A stretch of 64,000 nucleotides of DNA from contig NZ_JAINVF010000008.1 of the NCBI RefSeq assembly GCF_020400585.1, positions 186,001-250,000 on the forward strand. Reading direction: 5' to 3'. Within the stretch, counting starts at the first letter, position 1, and every line of letters begins with the position of its first letter. This stretch comes from Streptomyces sp. NK08204. Lineage in GTDB: Bacteria; Actinomycetota; Actinomycetes; Streptomycetales; Streptomycetaceae. Under the pieces are notes generated by a model. That model was not told the DNA's origin and ran no database searches. It saw only the letters and a list, made by a program, of their open reading frames with translations. Both the position numbers and the translations under genes were made by a program. Positions 1 to 8,799 of this stretch are shown here, one piece after another.

Positions 1-171
1 GACGCCCAGTTCCGCGAGTTCCTCCAGGCAGCGGCGCAGTCCGTCGGCCGTCAGCTCCCGGTGTCCGTCGAAGACGGGGTCCTGCCAGACATTGCAGTAT
101 CCGCAGCGGGAGTTGCAGCGGAAGGTGAGGTACAGCCGGGCATGCCGGAAACGCGTGGGTGCTGTGGCCAA
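1..171 (-). CDS. Radical SAM enzyme, N-terminal part (runs off window start)
   Basis: Only the first 57 codons are inside the window. The frame carries the radical SAM cysteine motif CNSRCGYC (Cys19, Cys23, Cys26), preceded by a beta-strand RLYLTF and followed by NVW, so the protein should bind a [4Fe-4S] cluster and cleave S-adenosylmethionine. The start is a TTG at 171, chosen because GAGGAG lies about six bases upstream; the upstream reductase ends at 197, leaving a 25-base gap. It is the last visible gene of the leftward cyclitol operon. In aminoglycoside pathways radical SAM enzymes oxidise or epimerise cyclitols and sugars (BtrN and NeoN types), so a similar role is possible here, but that is inference because the specificity-bearing part is missing. 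The family call is firm; the function is open. Confidence 0.8.
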   Translation of the reverse strand, partial: MATAPTRFRHARLYLTFRCNSRCGYCNVWQDPVFDGHRELTADGLRRCLEELAELGV

Positions 172-196
172 GGTGGCTCCTCGTGCAGGTGCGGGT

Positions 197-1126
197 TCAG
201 ACGGCGGAAGTCCCGGCGAACGCCGGCGCCAGCACGCGCGCTCCCTCGCGCACGCCCCGGACGTTGATCTTTTCGGTGGCGGGGAGATCCGCCAGCAGCT
301 CGCTGGTGAGACAGGCGTTCACCGGGCGGGAGGCATAGCGCGTACGGGCCCGCGGCACCGGTGTCACCAGGCCCGTGGGGACGCCCAGCGCCCGCGCGAT
401 GACGGTGGCCCACTCGGCGCGTGTGACGCGGTCGGGCCCGCCCAGGTGCAGCACCGGGGGCAGCGGGTGTCCGGCGTGCAGGAGGGCGGCGGTCACCTCC
501 GCCACGTCGTCCAGGAGGACCGGTGTCGTCCAGTGGTCGTCAGGGGCCTCGATCCGCTCACCGCGTTGCAGCCCGTGGGCGCAGGCGGCGAAGAAGTTCA
601 GCCACTTGCCCGCGTCGGCCGGCTCGTGTCCGTAGACCAGGCTGACGCGCAGGACCACGGCACGGGGGGCGTTGGTGAGCAGCGCCCGCTCGGCCGTCAG
701 CTTGGCCCGGCCGTAGGCGTTCGCCGGCGACACGGGGGTGCTCTCGGTGTTGTGGGCCGTCCCGCCGCCGAAGACGTTGTCGGTGGAGATCATGACGATC
801 CGCGTGCCGGGCGCCAGGGCGGCGAAGGTGCCCGCCACGGCGACGTGCGCGGCCCGCGCCTCCTCCGGGTGGTCCTCGCACCAGGTGACGTCGGACGGGC
901 CGTGCACCAGGACGATCCGCCCGGGACGCAGACGGTCGAGCAGCCCCTGGCAGGCCTCGGCGTCGGTGGCGTCCAGGGCGTCCCAGCGGGCTCCGTAGCT
1001 CTCGGGCGGCAGGACGGGCCGGCGGCGCGAGACGAGGGTCACGGCCTCACCCGCCGATGCCAGATGCCGGGCTATGCCGGTGCCGACCAGGCCGCTGCCC
1101 ACCACGAGGGTGCTGTCAACGCTCAC
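197..1126 (-). CDS. RmlD-like NAD(P)-dependent sugar/cyclitol reductase (extended SDR)
   Basis: A 309-residue protein of the RmlD / dTDP-4-dehydrorhamnose reductase type. It shows the Rossmann motif GSGLVGTGIA near residue 8, a STDNVFGG segment (family STDxVF) in the middle and the catalytic YxxxK as YGRAK. The GTG start at 1126 overlaps the stop of the ROK kinase gene (GTGA), so the two are translationally coupled. In this cluster it is the only obvious short-chain oxidoreductase and could reduce a keto-cyclitol phosphate, the step handled by AcbL/AcbN in acarbose producers, or a keto sugar nucleotide. Family is clear from the motifs; the substrate is inferred from neighbours only. Confidence 0.85.
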   Translation of the reverse strand: MSVDSTLVVGSGLVGTGIARHLASAGEAVTLVSRRRPVLPPESYGARWDALDATDAEACQGLLDRLRPGRIVLVHGPSDVTWCEDHPEEARAAHVAVAGTFAALAPGTRIVMISTDNVFGGGTAHNTESTPVSPANAYGRAKLTAERALLTNAPRAVVLRVSLVYGHEPADAGKWLNFFAACAHGLQRGERIEAPDDHWTTPVLLDDVAEVTAALLHAGHPLPPVLHLGGPDRVTRAEWATVIARALGVPTGLVTPVPRARTRYASRPVNACLTSELLADLPATEKINVRGVREGARVLAPAFAGTSAV

Positions 1127-2163
1127 GGCGCCCCCTGCGAGGAGGACACCAGGGTCCGGTCCGCCAGCAGCCGGCCCGCACCGATCAGCCCGTGGTCGTC
1201 GTCGGCGACCCCGAGCGACACCATCCGGTCGATCTGGGCGGCATCGAGGCCGAAGCAGCCCAGCCGCACCAACTCGCCCACCAGCAGCCGCCGGTACGGT
1301 TCTCCGACGGCCAGGGCGAAGCCGCCCATCAGGATGAAGCGGCACACCGCGATCGCCGTGAAGACTCCCGTGATCGCCTGGGCGAGGCAGGTGAGGGTGG
1401 CGCGCAGCACCTCGGTGGCGAAGGGATCGCCCGCGCGTACCGCCGCGGCGACGGCCCGGTTGTCGATGTGCTCCGCACGGCCGTCGCACAGCGCGGCGAG
1501 GCGGGAGCCGCGGAAGGCGGTCCCGTCCGCGTGAGCGGCCCGGCGCGTCGCTGCCAGCACGCCCCGCCCGGAGGCGATGGCGCCCAGGTGGCCGCGTCCC
1601 CCGCAGTCGCACAGCGGCGCGTCCGGGGAGAGGTCGCAGACCCAGTGGCCCAGCTCGCCGCCGTGGCCGTCGGCGTCGACGAGGACCTCGCCGCCGCGGA
1701 ACACCTTGTTGCCGATGCCGGAGCTGACGGTCAGCAGGCAGAAGTCCCCGGGTTCGGTGGCCGCGTACCGCCAGGCCGCCGCCGTCAGGTCGTTCACCAC
1801 CACGGCCGGTGCACCGGTGCGTTCCGCCAGCAGCTCGCCGAGCGGCAACGGATCCCCGCGCCGCCCCCAGACGGTGGGGGCGGCGAGCACCAGCCCGGCG
1901 GCCGTGATCGGCCCCGCGAAGGCCACGCCCAGCGCCCGCGGCGGACGTCCGCCGGTGTGCACGGCGACCTCGCGCACGATCTGCTCCACCACCCGCCGCT
2001 GGAGCACCGGCACCGGTGCACCGGGATCGCGGTGCATGCCGTCGACCGGCACCCGGCGCACCCGTGAGACGGCGCCCGTCGCGGGGTCGTAGGTGCCCAC
2101 CCGCAGCGTGGTGCCGCCGACGTCGAGCACGGTGAACACGTCGTCGGCCAGTATGCCGCTCAC
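1123..2163 (-). CDS. acbM: ROK-family kinase, probable 2-epi-5-epi-valiolone 7-kinase
   Basis: A 346-residue ROK sugar kinase. The phosphate-binding motif DVGGTTLRVG lies at residues 14-23, a catalytic Asp is in VVNDLTAAA and the ROK signature appears as GGELGHW. The zinc-binding motif, normally CxCGxxGCxE, reads CDCGGRGHLG, so the third Cys is His and the Glu is lost. The start is GTG, overlapping the cupin stop as GTGA. In the acarbose pathway AcbM, also of this family, phosphorylates 2-epi-5-epi-valiolone at C7 right after cyclisation; position two genes after the cyclase fits that role. A plain glucokinase is the alternative, less likely given the context. Confidence 0.8.
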   Translation of the reverse strand: MSGILADDVFTVLDVGGTTLRVGTYDPATGAVSRVRRVPVDGMHRDPGAPVPVLQRRVVEQIVREVAVHTGGRPPRALGVAFAGPITAAGLVLAAPTVWGRRGDPLPLGELLAERTGAPAVVVNDLTAAAWRYAATEPGDFCLLTVSSGIGNKVFRGGEVLVDADGHGGELGHWVCDLSPDAPLCDCGGRGHLGAIASGRGVLAATRRAAHADGTAFRGSRLAALCDGRAEHIDNRAVAAAVRAGDPFATEVLRATLTCLAQAITGVFTAIAVCRFILMGGFALAVGEPYRRLLVGELVRLGCFGLDAAQIDRMVSLGVADDDHGLIGAGRLLADRTLVSSSQGAP

Positions 2164-2516
2164 CCCAGTTCCTCCTCGAAGACGAGCAGTCTGAGGTCCC
2201 GCTCACCGTCGTTGAGCAGGCCGTGCTCCCCGTGGGCGGCGTTGACGACGACGTCGCCGGGGCCCACCGGGAACTCCTCGCCGTCGCGGTACATCAGGCC
2301 GCTGCCGTCGAGCACGACGTAGGTCTCGCGGTCGGCGCCGTGGCGGTGCCGGCCGATCGAGGTGCCCGGCGGCAGCACGGCCAGGTCGATGAAGTCCGCG
2401 CCCGGGGAGCCCGGCCGGCGTGCGAAGAGACGGTGGGCGAGGATCGTGCCGACACCGCCGTGGTCCTGCTCCTTGCCGGCCAGCAGGTCCCGCAGGTTGA
2501 CCAGGGGCTCAGGCAT
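2160..2516 (-). CDS. Single-domain cupin, candidate cyclitol-phosphate epimerase/isomerase
   Basis: A 118-residue cupin. Motif 1 is visible as GTSIGRHRHGADRE with the His-x-His pair and Glu, and motif 2 as GPGDVVVNAAHGEHG with a terminal His, so a metal site of the usual cupin kind is likely. Its start overlaps the end of the cyclase gene by 8 bases, and its stop overlaps the kinase start. Lying between cyclase and kinase, it is a good candidate for the C2 epimerisation that AcbO performs in acarbose biosynthesis; I see no vicinal-oxygen-chelate epimerase of the ValD/CetB kind in the cluster. Cupins also serve as isomerases or binding proteins, so the reaction is a guess from position. Confidence 0.8.
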   Translation of the reverse strand: MPEPLVNLRDLLAGKEQDHGGVGTILAHRLFARRPGSPGADFIDLAVLPPGTSIGRHRHGADRETYVVLDGSGLMYRDGEEFPVGPGDVVVNAAHGEHGLLNDGERDLRLLVFEEELG

Positions 2517-3717
2517 CGGCGCGCTCCCCGTTCGCCGCCAGCGCCTCCAGCGCCGCCGTCAGGACGTCCCCGGGCACGTCCTCCAGCTCCTCCACGAAGG
2601 CCGCCTTGCCGATGCCCGTCGGGACGACGAGGTGCAGCTTGCGGCCCCGGCGCTGCCAGGAGGCGCGCAGGGCCTGGGTCATCAGCTCCGGTGTGCAGGT
2701 GCCGGGGTCGAACACCGGCAGTCCGATCCGCCGCAGCAGCCGGACGATGCGGTCGCAGGTCTCGTCGTCCGCCAGTCCCAGCAGGCGTGCCAGGTGCGCG
2801 GAGAGCGCCATGTCCACGGCGACCGCCTCGCCGTGCTCCAGGCGGTGTCCGCCGGCCGTCTCGACGACCGGGCTGAAGGTGTGGCCGAAGTCGACGAGCC
2901 GGGCCAGGTCGTGTTCCTGGAGGTTGGGGCAGAGTTCCTCCATCATCAGGCGCATCGACGTGCGCAGGACGTAGGTCTCCAGCTCCCCGTGGGAATGGTC
3001 CGGGCGGCCGTCGTCGTCGAGGCGCCGGAACGCGTCCGGGTGCCGTTCCAGCGTCCGGAACAGGTCCCCGTCCAGGATCACGGCCATCTTCACGATCTCG
3101 GCGAGCCCGCAGCGGATCTCCCGGTGCGGGAGCGTCGCGAGGAAGGCCGGGTCGTTCACGGAGGCGTGGGCCGGGTGGTAGGCGCCGAACATGTTCTTCG
3201 TCTGCAGGGCGTTCACTCCGGTCTTGACGCCCACGCCGACGTCCACCTGGCCCACGAGGGTGGTGTTGACCTTGATGTAGCGGATGCCCCGGGCGTAGAT
3301 GGACGCGGCGAAACCGACCACGTCGGCGACGATGCCGCCGCCGACGGCGAGCATCACACCGTGCCGGTCCAGCCCGTCCGCCTTGGCGAGCGCGCAGACG
3401 TGCTCCGCCGCGGCGAGCGTCTTGTGGTGCTCGCCGGTCGGTATGACGTGCAGGGTCCACTGGCCGTGCCGGCCGTGGGCGTCCAGGTAGGCGCGCAGCC
3501 GGTCGCCGTAGAGCCGGTCGACGGTCGGGCTGACGAAGGCGACGACCCGGCGGCCCTCCAGGTAGCCGGCCAGCAGGGCGTTGTGCGGGTCGAGCGCGCC
3601 GGTGGTGACGTCGACCCGGTAGCGGACGCCGTCCGGGGCTCTCAGGTCGAAACCGCCGGGGTCCTCGCGGACCCCCGCCGGCGGATGGCCGACCCGATCA
3701 AGAACCTGGCCTGACAT
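2509..3717 (-). CDS. acbC: 2-epi-5-epi-valiolone synthase (sugar-phosphate cyclase)
   Basis: A 402-residue sugar-phosphate cyclase related to 3-dehydroquinate synthase. NAD-binding GGGIVADVVG, the DVGVGVKTGVN loop, EIVKMAVI with the catalytic Lys, and the zinc ligands in DFGHTFSP and HGEAVAVD are all present. The GHTFSP form, rather than the GHTFGHAIE of dehydroquinate synthase, marks the C7-cyclitol branch, which cyclises sedoheptulose 7-phosphate to 2-epi-5-epi-valiolone, the first committed step to acarbose, validamycin and salbostatin. The ATG at 3717 is preferred over a TTG at 3729 because TTGAGGAGA is its ribosome-binding site. It sits 8 bases after the amylomaltase. A dehydroquinate synthase is excluded by motif and context; a 2-epi-valiolone or desmethyl-4-deoxygadusol synthase is a minor alternative. 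Confidence 0.9.
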   Translation of the reverse strand: MSGQVLDRVGHPPAGVREDPGGFDLRAPDGVRYRVDVTTGALDPHNALLAGYLEGRRVVAFVSPTVDRLYGDRLRAYLDAHGRHGQWTLHVIPTGEHHKTLAAAEHVCALAKADGLDRHGVMLAVGGGIVADVVGFAASIYARGIRYIKVNTTLVGQVDVGVGVKTGVNALQTKNMFGAYHPAHASVNDPAFLATLPHREIRCGLAEIVKMAVILDGDLFRTLERHPDAFRRLDDDGRPDHSHGELETYVLRTSMRLMMEELCPNLQEHDLARLVDFGHTFSPVVETAGGHRLEHGEAVAVDMALSAHLARLLGLADDETCDRIVRLLRRIGLPVFDPGTCTPELMTQALRASWQRRGRKLHLVVPTGIGKAAFVEELEDVPGDVLTAALEALAANGERADA

Positions 3718-3725
3718 GTCTCTCC

Positions 3726-5774
3726 TCAACTGTTCTCACGGTTGACGCCGAAGTCCGCGAACACCCGGGACACAGCGGCCACCAGGGGCCGGCCGGGCAG
3801 GTCCTCCAGCGGTACGGGACGGCCCTGGTCATCGCTCACGGGCAGCCGCCAGTTGGGGTGCACCGTCGATGTGCCGGGAATGTTCTGAGGTCTGCGGTCG
3901 CCGGTCGCGTCCGGCAGCCACACGCCGAGCAGACGTGCCGGGGTGCGGCACAGGAAGCGGTGCAGCGCGACGACCTCGCCGTCCGGATCGGGCAGCAGCC
4001 CGAGCCGCTCCAGCTCGGCCAGCCAGGCATCGCGTTCGGCGGCGGCCTCCGCCTTCTCCTCCGCTTCCGGGCGGGTGAGCAGGCCCAGCCGCGCGCGGAG
4101 TTCGACGTGCTCACCGCTGAGCCAGGCGGCGGTCGTCGGCAGGTCGTGGGTGGTGAGCGTGGCCAGGCAGTCGTGCCGCCACCGCTCGGGCGGCAGCGGA
4201 CCCAGCCGGCCCTCCGAACCCCCGAGATACTCGAACCGCTGCACGGACGTGCCGAGGACACCGCGCTCGTCGAGCGCCCTGCGTACGCCGGCCTCGACCG
4301 TGCCGAGGTCCTCACCGATGACGGCCGCGCCGGCGCGGTGCGCCTCCACCATCAGCACACCCAGCATCGCCTCGGCGTCGTAGCGGACGTAGGTGCCCTC
4401 GGACGGCGGCCGGCCCTCGGGCACCCACCACAGGCGGAACAGGCCCATCACGTGGTCGACGCGCAGGGCGCCCGCGTGCCGCAGCCCGGCCCGCAGCAGC
4501 CCGGCCAGCGGCCGGTAGCCGGACGCGGCGAGTCTGTCCGGGCGCCACGGCGGCTGGCCCCAGTCCTGCCCGAGCGGGTTGAAGTCGTCCGGCGGCGCGC
4601 CGACGCTCATCCCCGTGGCCAGGCAGTCCTGCAGCGCCCAGGTGTCGGCGCCCTCGGGAGCGACCCCGACCGCCAGGTCGTGGATCAGGCCGATGCTCAT
4701 CCCGGCCGCGCCTGCCGCTGCCTGCGCGGCGGCGAGCTGCTCGTCGGTGACCCAGGCGAGCCAGCGGTGGAAATCGACCTCGGCGGCCAGCTCCTTGCGG
4801 GCGTGGGCCACGGCCGGGGAACGCGGGTCGCGCAGCTCGGCCGGCCAGGAGCGCCAGGCCCCACCGTGCACACCGGCCAGCGCGCACCAGGTGGCGAAGT
4901 CGGTCAGGTCCTCGCCCTCGCGTGCGGTGAACTCCGCGAAGGCGGCTGCCCGTCCGGGCGGCAGGGGCACTTGGTGCACCACACGCAGCGCCTCCTGCTT
5001 GAGGAGGCGCACACTCTCCCGGTCGATGAGCAGGTCGCCGCGCAGCACACCCTCGTTCAGCGCCCGTGCCCGCGTGACACACCGGTCGGCGCTGCGGCGC
5101 GCCGCACCCGTCAGGTAGGCGTACTCCGGGATCGCCTCCACCCTCAGATGCAGAGGGTCGGGATACCGGCGGGAACTGGGCCGGTACGGCGACGGGTCCG
5201 GCAGCGGCCCGGGCTCGACGGCGTGCAGCGGACCGAGCTGCACGAAGCCGGCCCCGAGGGCGCGTCCCGACCAGGAGGCCAGCTCCGCCAGGTCACCGAG
5301 GTCCCCCATGCCCCACGAGCGCCGCGACAGCACCGAGTACAGCTGGACCAGGAACCCCCAGTGCCGCCCGGCCGGCACGGGCAGCCGTTGCGGTACGACC
5401 AGCAGCGGCGCGGACTGCCGGCGCCCCGGTGCACGGACGTGCAAGGTGTGCCGGCCGGTGGGAAGGGATCCGGACAGGGCAGCCGCGCCGCCCCCCTCGA
5501 GCTCCACCTCCGCCGTGGCGTCACCGGGCAGGCCGAGCCGGGGCACGGCACCTCCCCGCAGGACCACGCACTCGGGCAGCAGCCGGGCCGCCGTATGCTC
5601 GCGGTGGGCCGCCAGCGCGGCACGGGCCGCCGCGTCGGTGGCCGCGTCCACGCCGCAGGCGGCGAGCACGGCCACGAGCGTGTCCCGGGCCACCGCCACC
5701 CGGTGCCCCCGGTCGGTGGTGTAGGCGGTGGATACCCCGTGGGCCTGGGCCAGTTCGTGCAGGATCTCGGTCAT
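3726..5774 (-). CDS. acbQ: 4-alpha-glucanotransferase (amylomaltase, GH77)
   Basis: A 682-residue GH77 enzyme that transfers alpha-1,4-glucan segments between malto-oligosaccharides in the cytoplasm. The catalytic Asp is in LRVDHVMGLFR, the acid/base Glu in IGEDLGTVE and the third conserved site in TTHDLPTTAAW, the actinobacterial MalQ variant. The N-terminal 150 residues form the beta-rich extension common in this group. The ATG at 5774 overlaps the stop of the glycosyltransferase-phosphatase (ATGA). Acarbose clusters carry an amylomaltase (AcbQ) thought to provide maltose acceptor or to extend or recycle acarbose, so it belongs to the pathway here rather than to general starch metabolism. 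Confidence 0.92.
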   Translation of the reverse strand: MTEILHELAQAHGVSTAYTTDRGHRVAVARDTLVAVLAACGVDAATDAAARAALAAHREHTAARLLPECVVLRGGAVPRLGLPGDATAEVELEGGGAAALSGSLPTGRHTLHVRAPGRRQSAPLLVVPQRLPVPAGRHWGFLVQLYSVLSRRSWGMGDLGDLAELASWSGRALGAGFVQLGPLHAVEPGPLPDPSPYRPSSRRYPDPLHLRVEAIPEYAYLTGAARRSADRCVTRARALNEGVLRGDLLIDRESVRLLKQEALRVVHQVPLPPGRAAAFAEFTAREGEDLTDFATWCALAGVHGGAWRSWPAELRDPRSPAVAHARKELAAEVDFHRWLAWVTDEQLAAAQAAAGAAGMSIGLIHDLAVGVAPEGADTWALQDCLATGMSVGAPPDDFNPLGQDWGQPPWRPDRLAASGYRPLAGLLRAGLRHAGALRVDHVMGLFRLWWVPEGRPPSEGTYVRYDAEAMLGVLMVEAHRAGAAVIGEDLGTVEAGVRRALDERGVLGTSVQRFEYLGGSEGRLGPLPPERWRHDCLATLTTHDLPTTAAWLSGEHVELRARLGLLTRPEAEEKAEAAAERDAWLAELERLGLLPDPDGEVVALHRFLCRTPARLLGVWLPDATGDRRPQNIPGTSTVHPNWRLPVSDDQGRPVPLEDLPGRPLVAAVSRVFADFGVNRENS

Positions 5775-8700
5775 GAGGCGGGCTCCGCGGTGCCGAAGAG
5801 GCGTTCCAGGACGACCGCGACGCCGTCCTCGTCGTTCCCGGGCGCGATCTCGTCGGCCATCGCCCGCAGTGCCGGATGGGCGTTGCCCACGGCCACCCCG
5901 TGCCCGGCCCAGGCCAGCAGCGGGATGTCGTTGGGCATGTCGCCGAACGCGATGGTCTCGGCCGCTTCGAACCCGAGGAGCCGCGCCGCCCGCTCCACCC
6001 CGGCCGCCTTGGTGGTGCCCGCCGGCAGGACCTCCACCATCCCCTGCACCGAGTGCACGACGGTGACCTCGTCCCCGCACAACTTCCGTGCGACGGACTC
6101 GACTTCGTCCTCCGGCACGCTGGTGTGGTGCAGCACCAGCTTGTCTATGGGGTCCGTCCACAGCAGCCGCCGGTCGGTCGTGACGTCCCAGCCGTGCCGG
6201 ACGCGTTCCCCGAACCGGGGGGTGACCTTGAAACGGCTCTCCGGGGGTGCCGTCACGACACCCAGTTCCACGGGCCCCAGCGCCGCCTCGACCCGCTCGA
6301 CCACGCGCCGTGCGAGGTCCAGGTCGAGCGAGGCCGAGCTGAGCAGCCGGTCGGCGCCGACGTCGTAGAGCTGGGCGCCCTGCCCGCACACGGCGAGCCC
6401 GCGGTAGCCGAGCGCGGCCAGGTACTGCTTGCAGGCGGCGGCGGGTCTCCCGGTGACCACGAGATGCCGGGCTCCCGCTTCGGCCGCCCCGGCGAGGGCG
6501 CGCAGGGTGCGGTCGGAGACGGTCTGGTCGCTGCGCAGCAGGGTGCCGTCCAGGTCGGTCGCCACGAGCCGGAACGGCGGCGGGCCGGCCGAGGACCCGA
6601 CGGGGACCGTGTCCCAGGTGACACGTCCCGAGGCCAGGGTCAGCATGACGAGCAGATGCTGCCCGGCCGGCGGCCCGTCCAGGACGCCCCGGAAGACTCC
6701 CGCGCCTGCCCGTTCCAGGGGCACCAGGACGGTTCCGCTGCCCGTGGGCACGGCCTCGTCGGAGGCGATGGCCTCAGCCCGGGACTCCAGGCCCGAGGGA
6801 CAGGTACGGGTACCGGGCACCGCCACCTCCACGTGCCGCGCCTCGGGGTGCCGGTACTCCACGCGCCGGCGGCCCGCCGGACCCGGACGCACCGCGTACC
6901 GCCCGCGCACCCGCGCCGCCCAGTCCTCCCGTCCGGCCGCACGCGCGGTCTCGGCGCAGCGTACGAAGTCAGCCCGCGCCCAGGCGGCTGCGAACAGACG
7001 CTCGTAGGCGCCCTCGTCGAGCGGTGCGCACCGTCCGTACGCCGTCACGTCACCCAGCTCGGCGGCGGACCGTGCGATGAGCTCCCGGTGCCGGATCCAG
7101 GCGGCGGGGGGCAGGCCGTCGAACCAGCCGTACCGGATCGCGTCCTCGGCAGGGAAGGGCCTGGGCCGGCCCCGCAGCAGATCCGCGAAGGCCGCCAGGC
7201 GCCGGTCCGCGCTCTGTGCCCAGGTGAACTCCCGGGCCGTGGCTCGGGAGTTGGCCGACAGCTGGGCGTAGTCGTCGGGGGCCGCGCGCCACAGGGCCGC
7301 GGCCTGGCGTATGCGCTCGGTGAGTGCGCGGGTGAGGTCCGGGTCGTCGTCGCGGAACGAGCCGGGCAGCGAGAACCCGGTGGCCCGCGGATCGTCCTCG
7401 GGCAGGGCGTGCCCGAAGTGCGCCGTGACGCTCTGCGCGGTCGCGATCGGCACCGCGCCGCACGCCATCGCCTCGGCCTGGGCGATGAGGAACCCGTCGA
7501 GCTCGAACTTCGAGGGGAAGACACAGAAGTCGGCACACGCGGCCTGCTCGAACAGGGTGTCCTCGTCGGCCAGACGCCAGTCCAGGTGGATCCGCCCGGG
7601 GTGACGGTCGGCGACGCTCTGGAAGTACGCGTTGCCGACGGGTGCCGCCTGCCCGCCGCCCCCGCTGGTGGCGAAGCGCAGGACGAAGGCCGCCTCGGTG
7701 CCGCTCGCCAGGACCTCCTCCACGGCACGGACCAGCTCCAGCTGCCCCTTGTGGTGCACCGCGTACCGGGCGGCGTGGTAGAAGACCGGCAGGGAGGGAT
7801 CCAGGCCCAGGGAACGCAGGACCGCCTCGCGGTCCACGGCCGCCGGATCGCGCGCCAGCCAGCTGTCGGATATCCCGCAGCCTCCCATGAACAGTCTGTG
7901 CGCCTGCTCCCGCAGCGTGCGGGACACTCGCAGGGTGGGGAACAGGCCCTCGAAAGGGGTGTCGCGGAAGGTGCTGTAGTAGTCCCGCTGGCCGGGCGAG
8001 ACGAAGTCGACGAGATCGGCGTACGCCAGCACCAGCGGCAGGAAGGCGATGTGGTCGGGGCCGTACTCCACGTGCATCCGGGTGCCAGCCAGAGCCCGCG
8101 CCATGGTCGCCTCCGCACTGTCCTCGGCGGGCGGCGGATCCTCCAGGGCGTCCAGGTCCGCGCGCACCCCGAACAGGCCGAGCAGCCGTTCCACCTGCGG
8201 GCGGTACACCTTCTGCGCAACGGGCGCGTTGGCCGCGACCGTGCTCACGGTCCGCAGGGACGGGTCGTCGGCGAACAGGGCCGGCAGGAGGTAGTGGTAG
8301 TACGGCTCGAAGCCGTGCACCACCGCCTCCTCGCCTCCCAGGTACCGCTGGACGAAGTGCGCCCCCGCGACCTGGAAGACCAGGGGCTTGAAGTACGCCA
8401 GGTCCCTGCCCTCGGTGCCGGGCGGGGGATACAGGCGGTCGGGCAGCAGGTCCAGGAAGGCGTCGGAGAGGAAGTAGACGTCCACACCGTCGAGCCGCAG
8501 CCGGTGGGCCCGGGTGGTCAGTTCCAGGGTGATCTCGGACGGGTGCTCCGGCCACACCTTGGGGTCCAGCACGAGCGGGACGCGGTGTTCATGGACGTAG
8601 GGGAGTTCCTCGATCGGGTGGTCGCGCCGCAGCGCAGCGAGGAGCCCGTGCGCCGGAGTGACCAGCGACACGCGGTGACCACGGGCGGCGTACTCACGCG

Positions 8701-8788
8701 ACAGGTTCCACACCAGCGGGGACAGCCCGCCGCGCATCAGGCGGTTGTCGAACCCGCCGCATTCGAAGGCGAAGTGGATGATGTGCAT
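5771..8788 (-). CDS. Fusion of GT5-like glycosyltransferase and Cof-type HAD phosphatase
   Basis: A 1005-residue two-enzyme protein. Residues 1 to about 730 are a GT-B glycosyltransferase of the starch-synthase kind: MHIIHFAFECGG start, glycine-rich RGGLSPLVWNLSREY acceptor loop, VVHGFEPYYHYLLPAL, and the donor-site segment FPSKFELDGFLIAQAEAMACG. From about 735 to the end is a HAD phosphatase of the Cof type, with DLDGTLL, VVTGRP, the Lys in TTKAAG and FGDMPNDIP. The start ATG at 8788 follows the PfkB gene by 11 bases. In acarbose biosynthesis a HAD phosphatase (AcbJ) and two transferases (AcbI, AcbS) are separate proteins, so the fusion is notable. It is paralogous to the 697-residue transferase encoded nearby. 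Which of the two makes the C-N bond is not decidable here. Confidence 0.88.
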   Translation of the reverse strand: MHIIHFAFECGGFDNRLMRGGLSPLVWNLSREYAARGHRVSLVTPAHGLLAALRRDHPIEELPYVHEHRVPLVLDPKVWPEHPSEITLELTTRAHRLRLDGVDVYFLSDAFLDLLPDRLYPPPGTEGRDLAYFKPLVFQVAGAHFVQRYLGGEEAVVHGFEPYYHYLLPALFADDPSLRTVSTVAANAPVAQKVYRPQVERLLGLFGVRADLDALEDPPPAEDSAEATMARALAGTRMHVEYGPDHIAFLPLVLAYADLVDFVSPGQRDYYSTFRDTPFEGLFPTLRVSRTLREQAHRLFMGGCGISDSWLARDPAAVDREAVLRSLGLDPSLPVFYHAARYAVHHKGQLELVRAVEEVLASGTEAAFVLRFATSGGGGQAAPVGNAYFQSVADRHPGRIHLDWRLADEDTLFEQAACADFCVFPSKFELDGFLIAQAEAMACGAVPIATAQSVTAHFGHALPEDDPRATGFSLPGSFRDDDPDLTRALTERIRQAAALWRAAPDDYAQLSANSRATAREFTWAQSADRRLAAFADLLRGRPRPFPAEDAIRYGWFDGLPPAAWIRHRELIARSAAELGDVTAYGRCAPLDEGAYERLFAAAWARADFVRCAETARAAGREDWAARVRGRYAVRPGPAGRRRVEYRHPEARHVEVAVPGTRTCPSGLESRAEAIASDEAVPTGSGTVLVPLERAGAGVFRGVLDGPPAGQHLLVMLTLASGRVTWDTVPVGSSAGPPPFRLVATDLDGTLLRSDQTVSDRTLRALAGAAEAGARHLVVTGRPAAACKQYLAALGYRGLAVCGQGAQLYDVGADRLLSSASLDLDLARRVVERVEAALGPVELGVVTAPPESRFKVTPRFGERVRHGWDVTTDRRLLWTDPIDKLVLHHTSVPEDEVESVARKLCGDEVTVVHSVQGMVEVLPAGTTKAAGVERAARLLGFEAAETIAFGDMPNDIPLLAWAGHGVAVGNAHPALRAMADEIAPGNDEDGVAVVLERLFGTAEPAS

Positions 8789-8799
8789 GCGCCGGTGCC

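Noticed and set aside
3858..6368. Plus-strand frame of 836 codons across the amylomaltase region
   Set aside because: It is the antisense of genes with intact GH77 and HAD motifs, and its product is Arg/Gly/His-rich without any domain.
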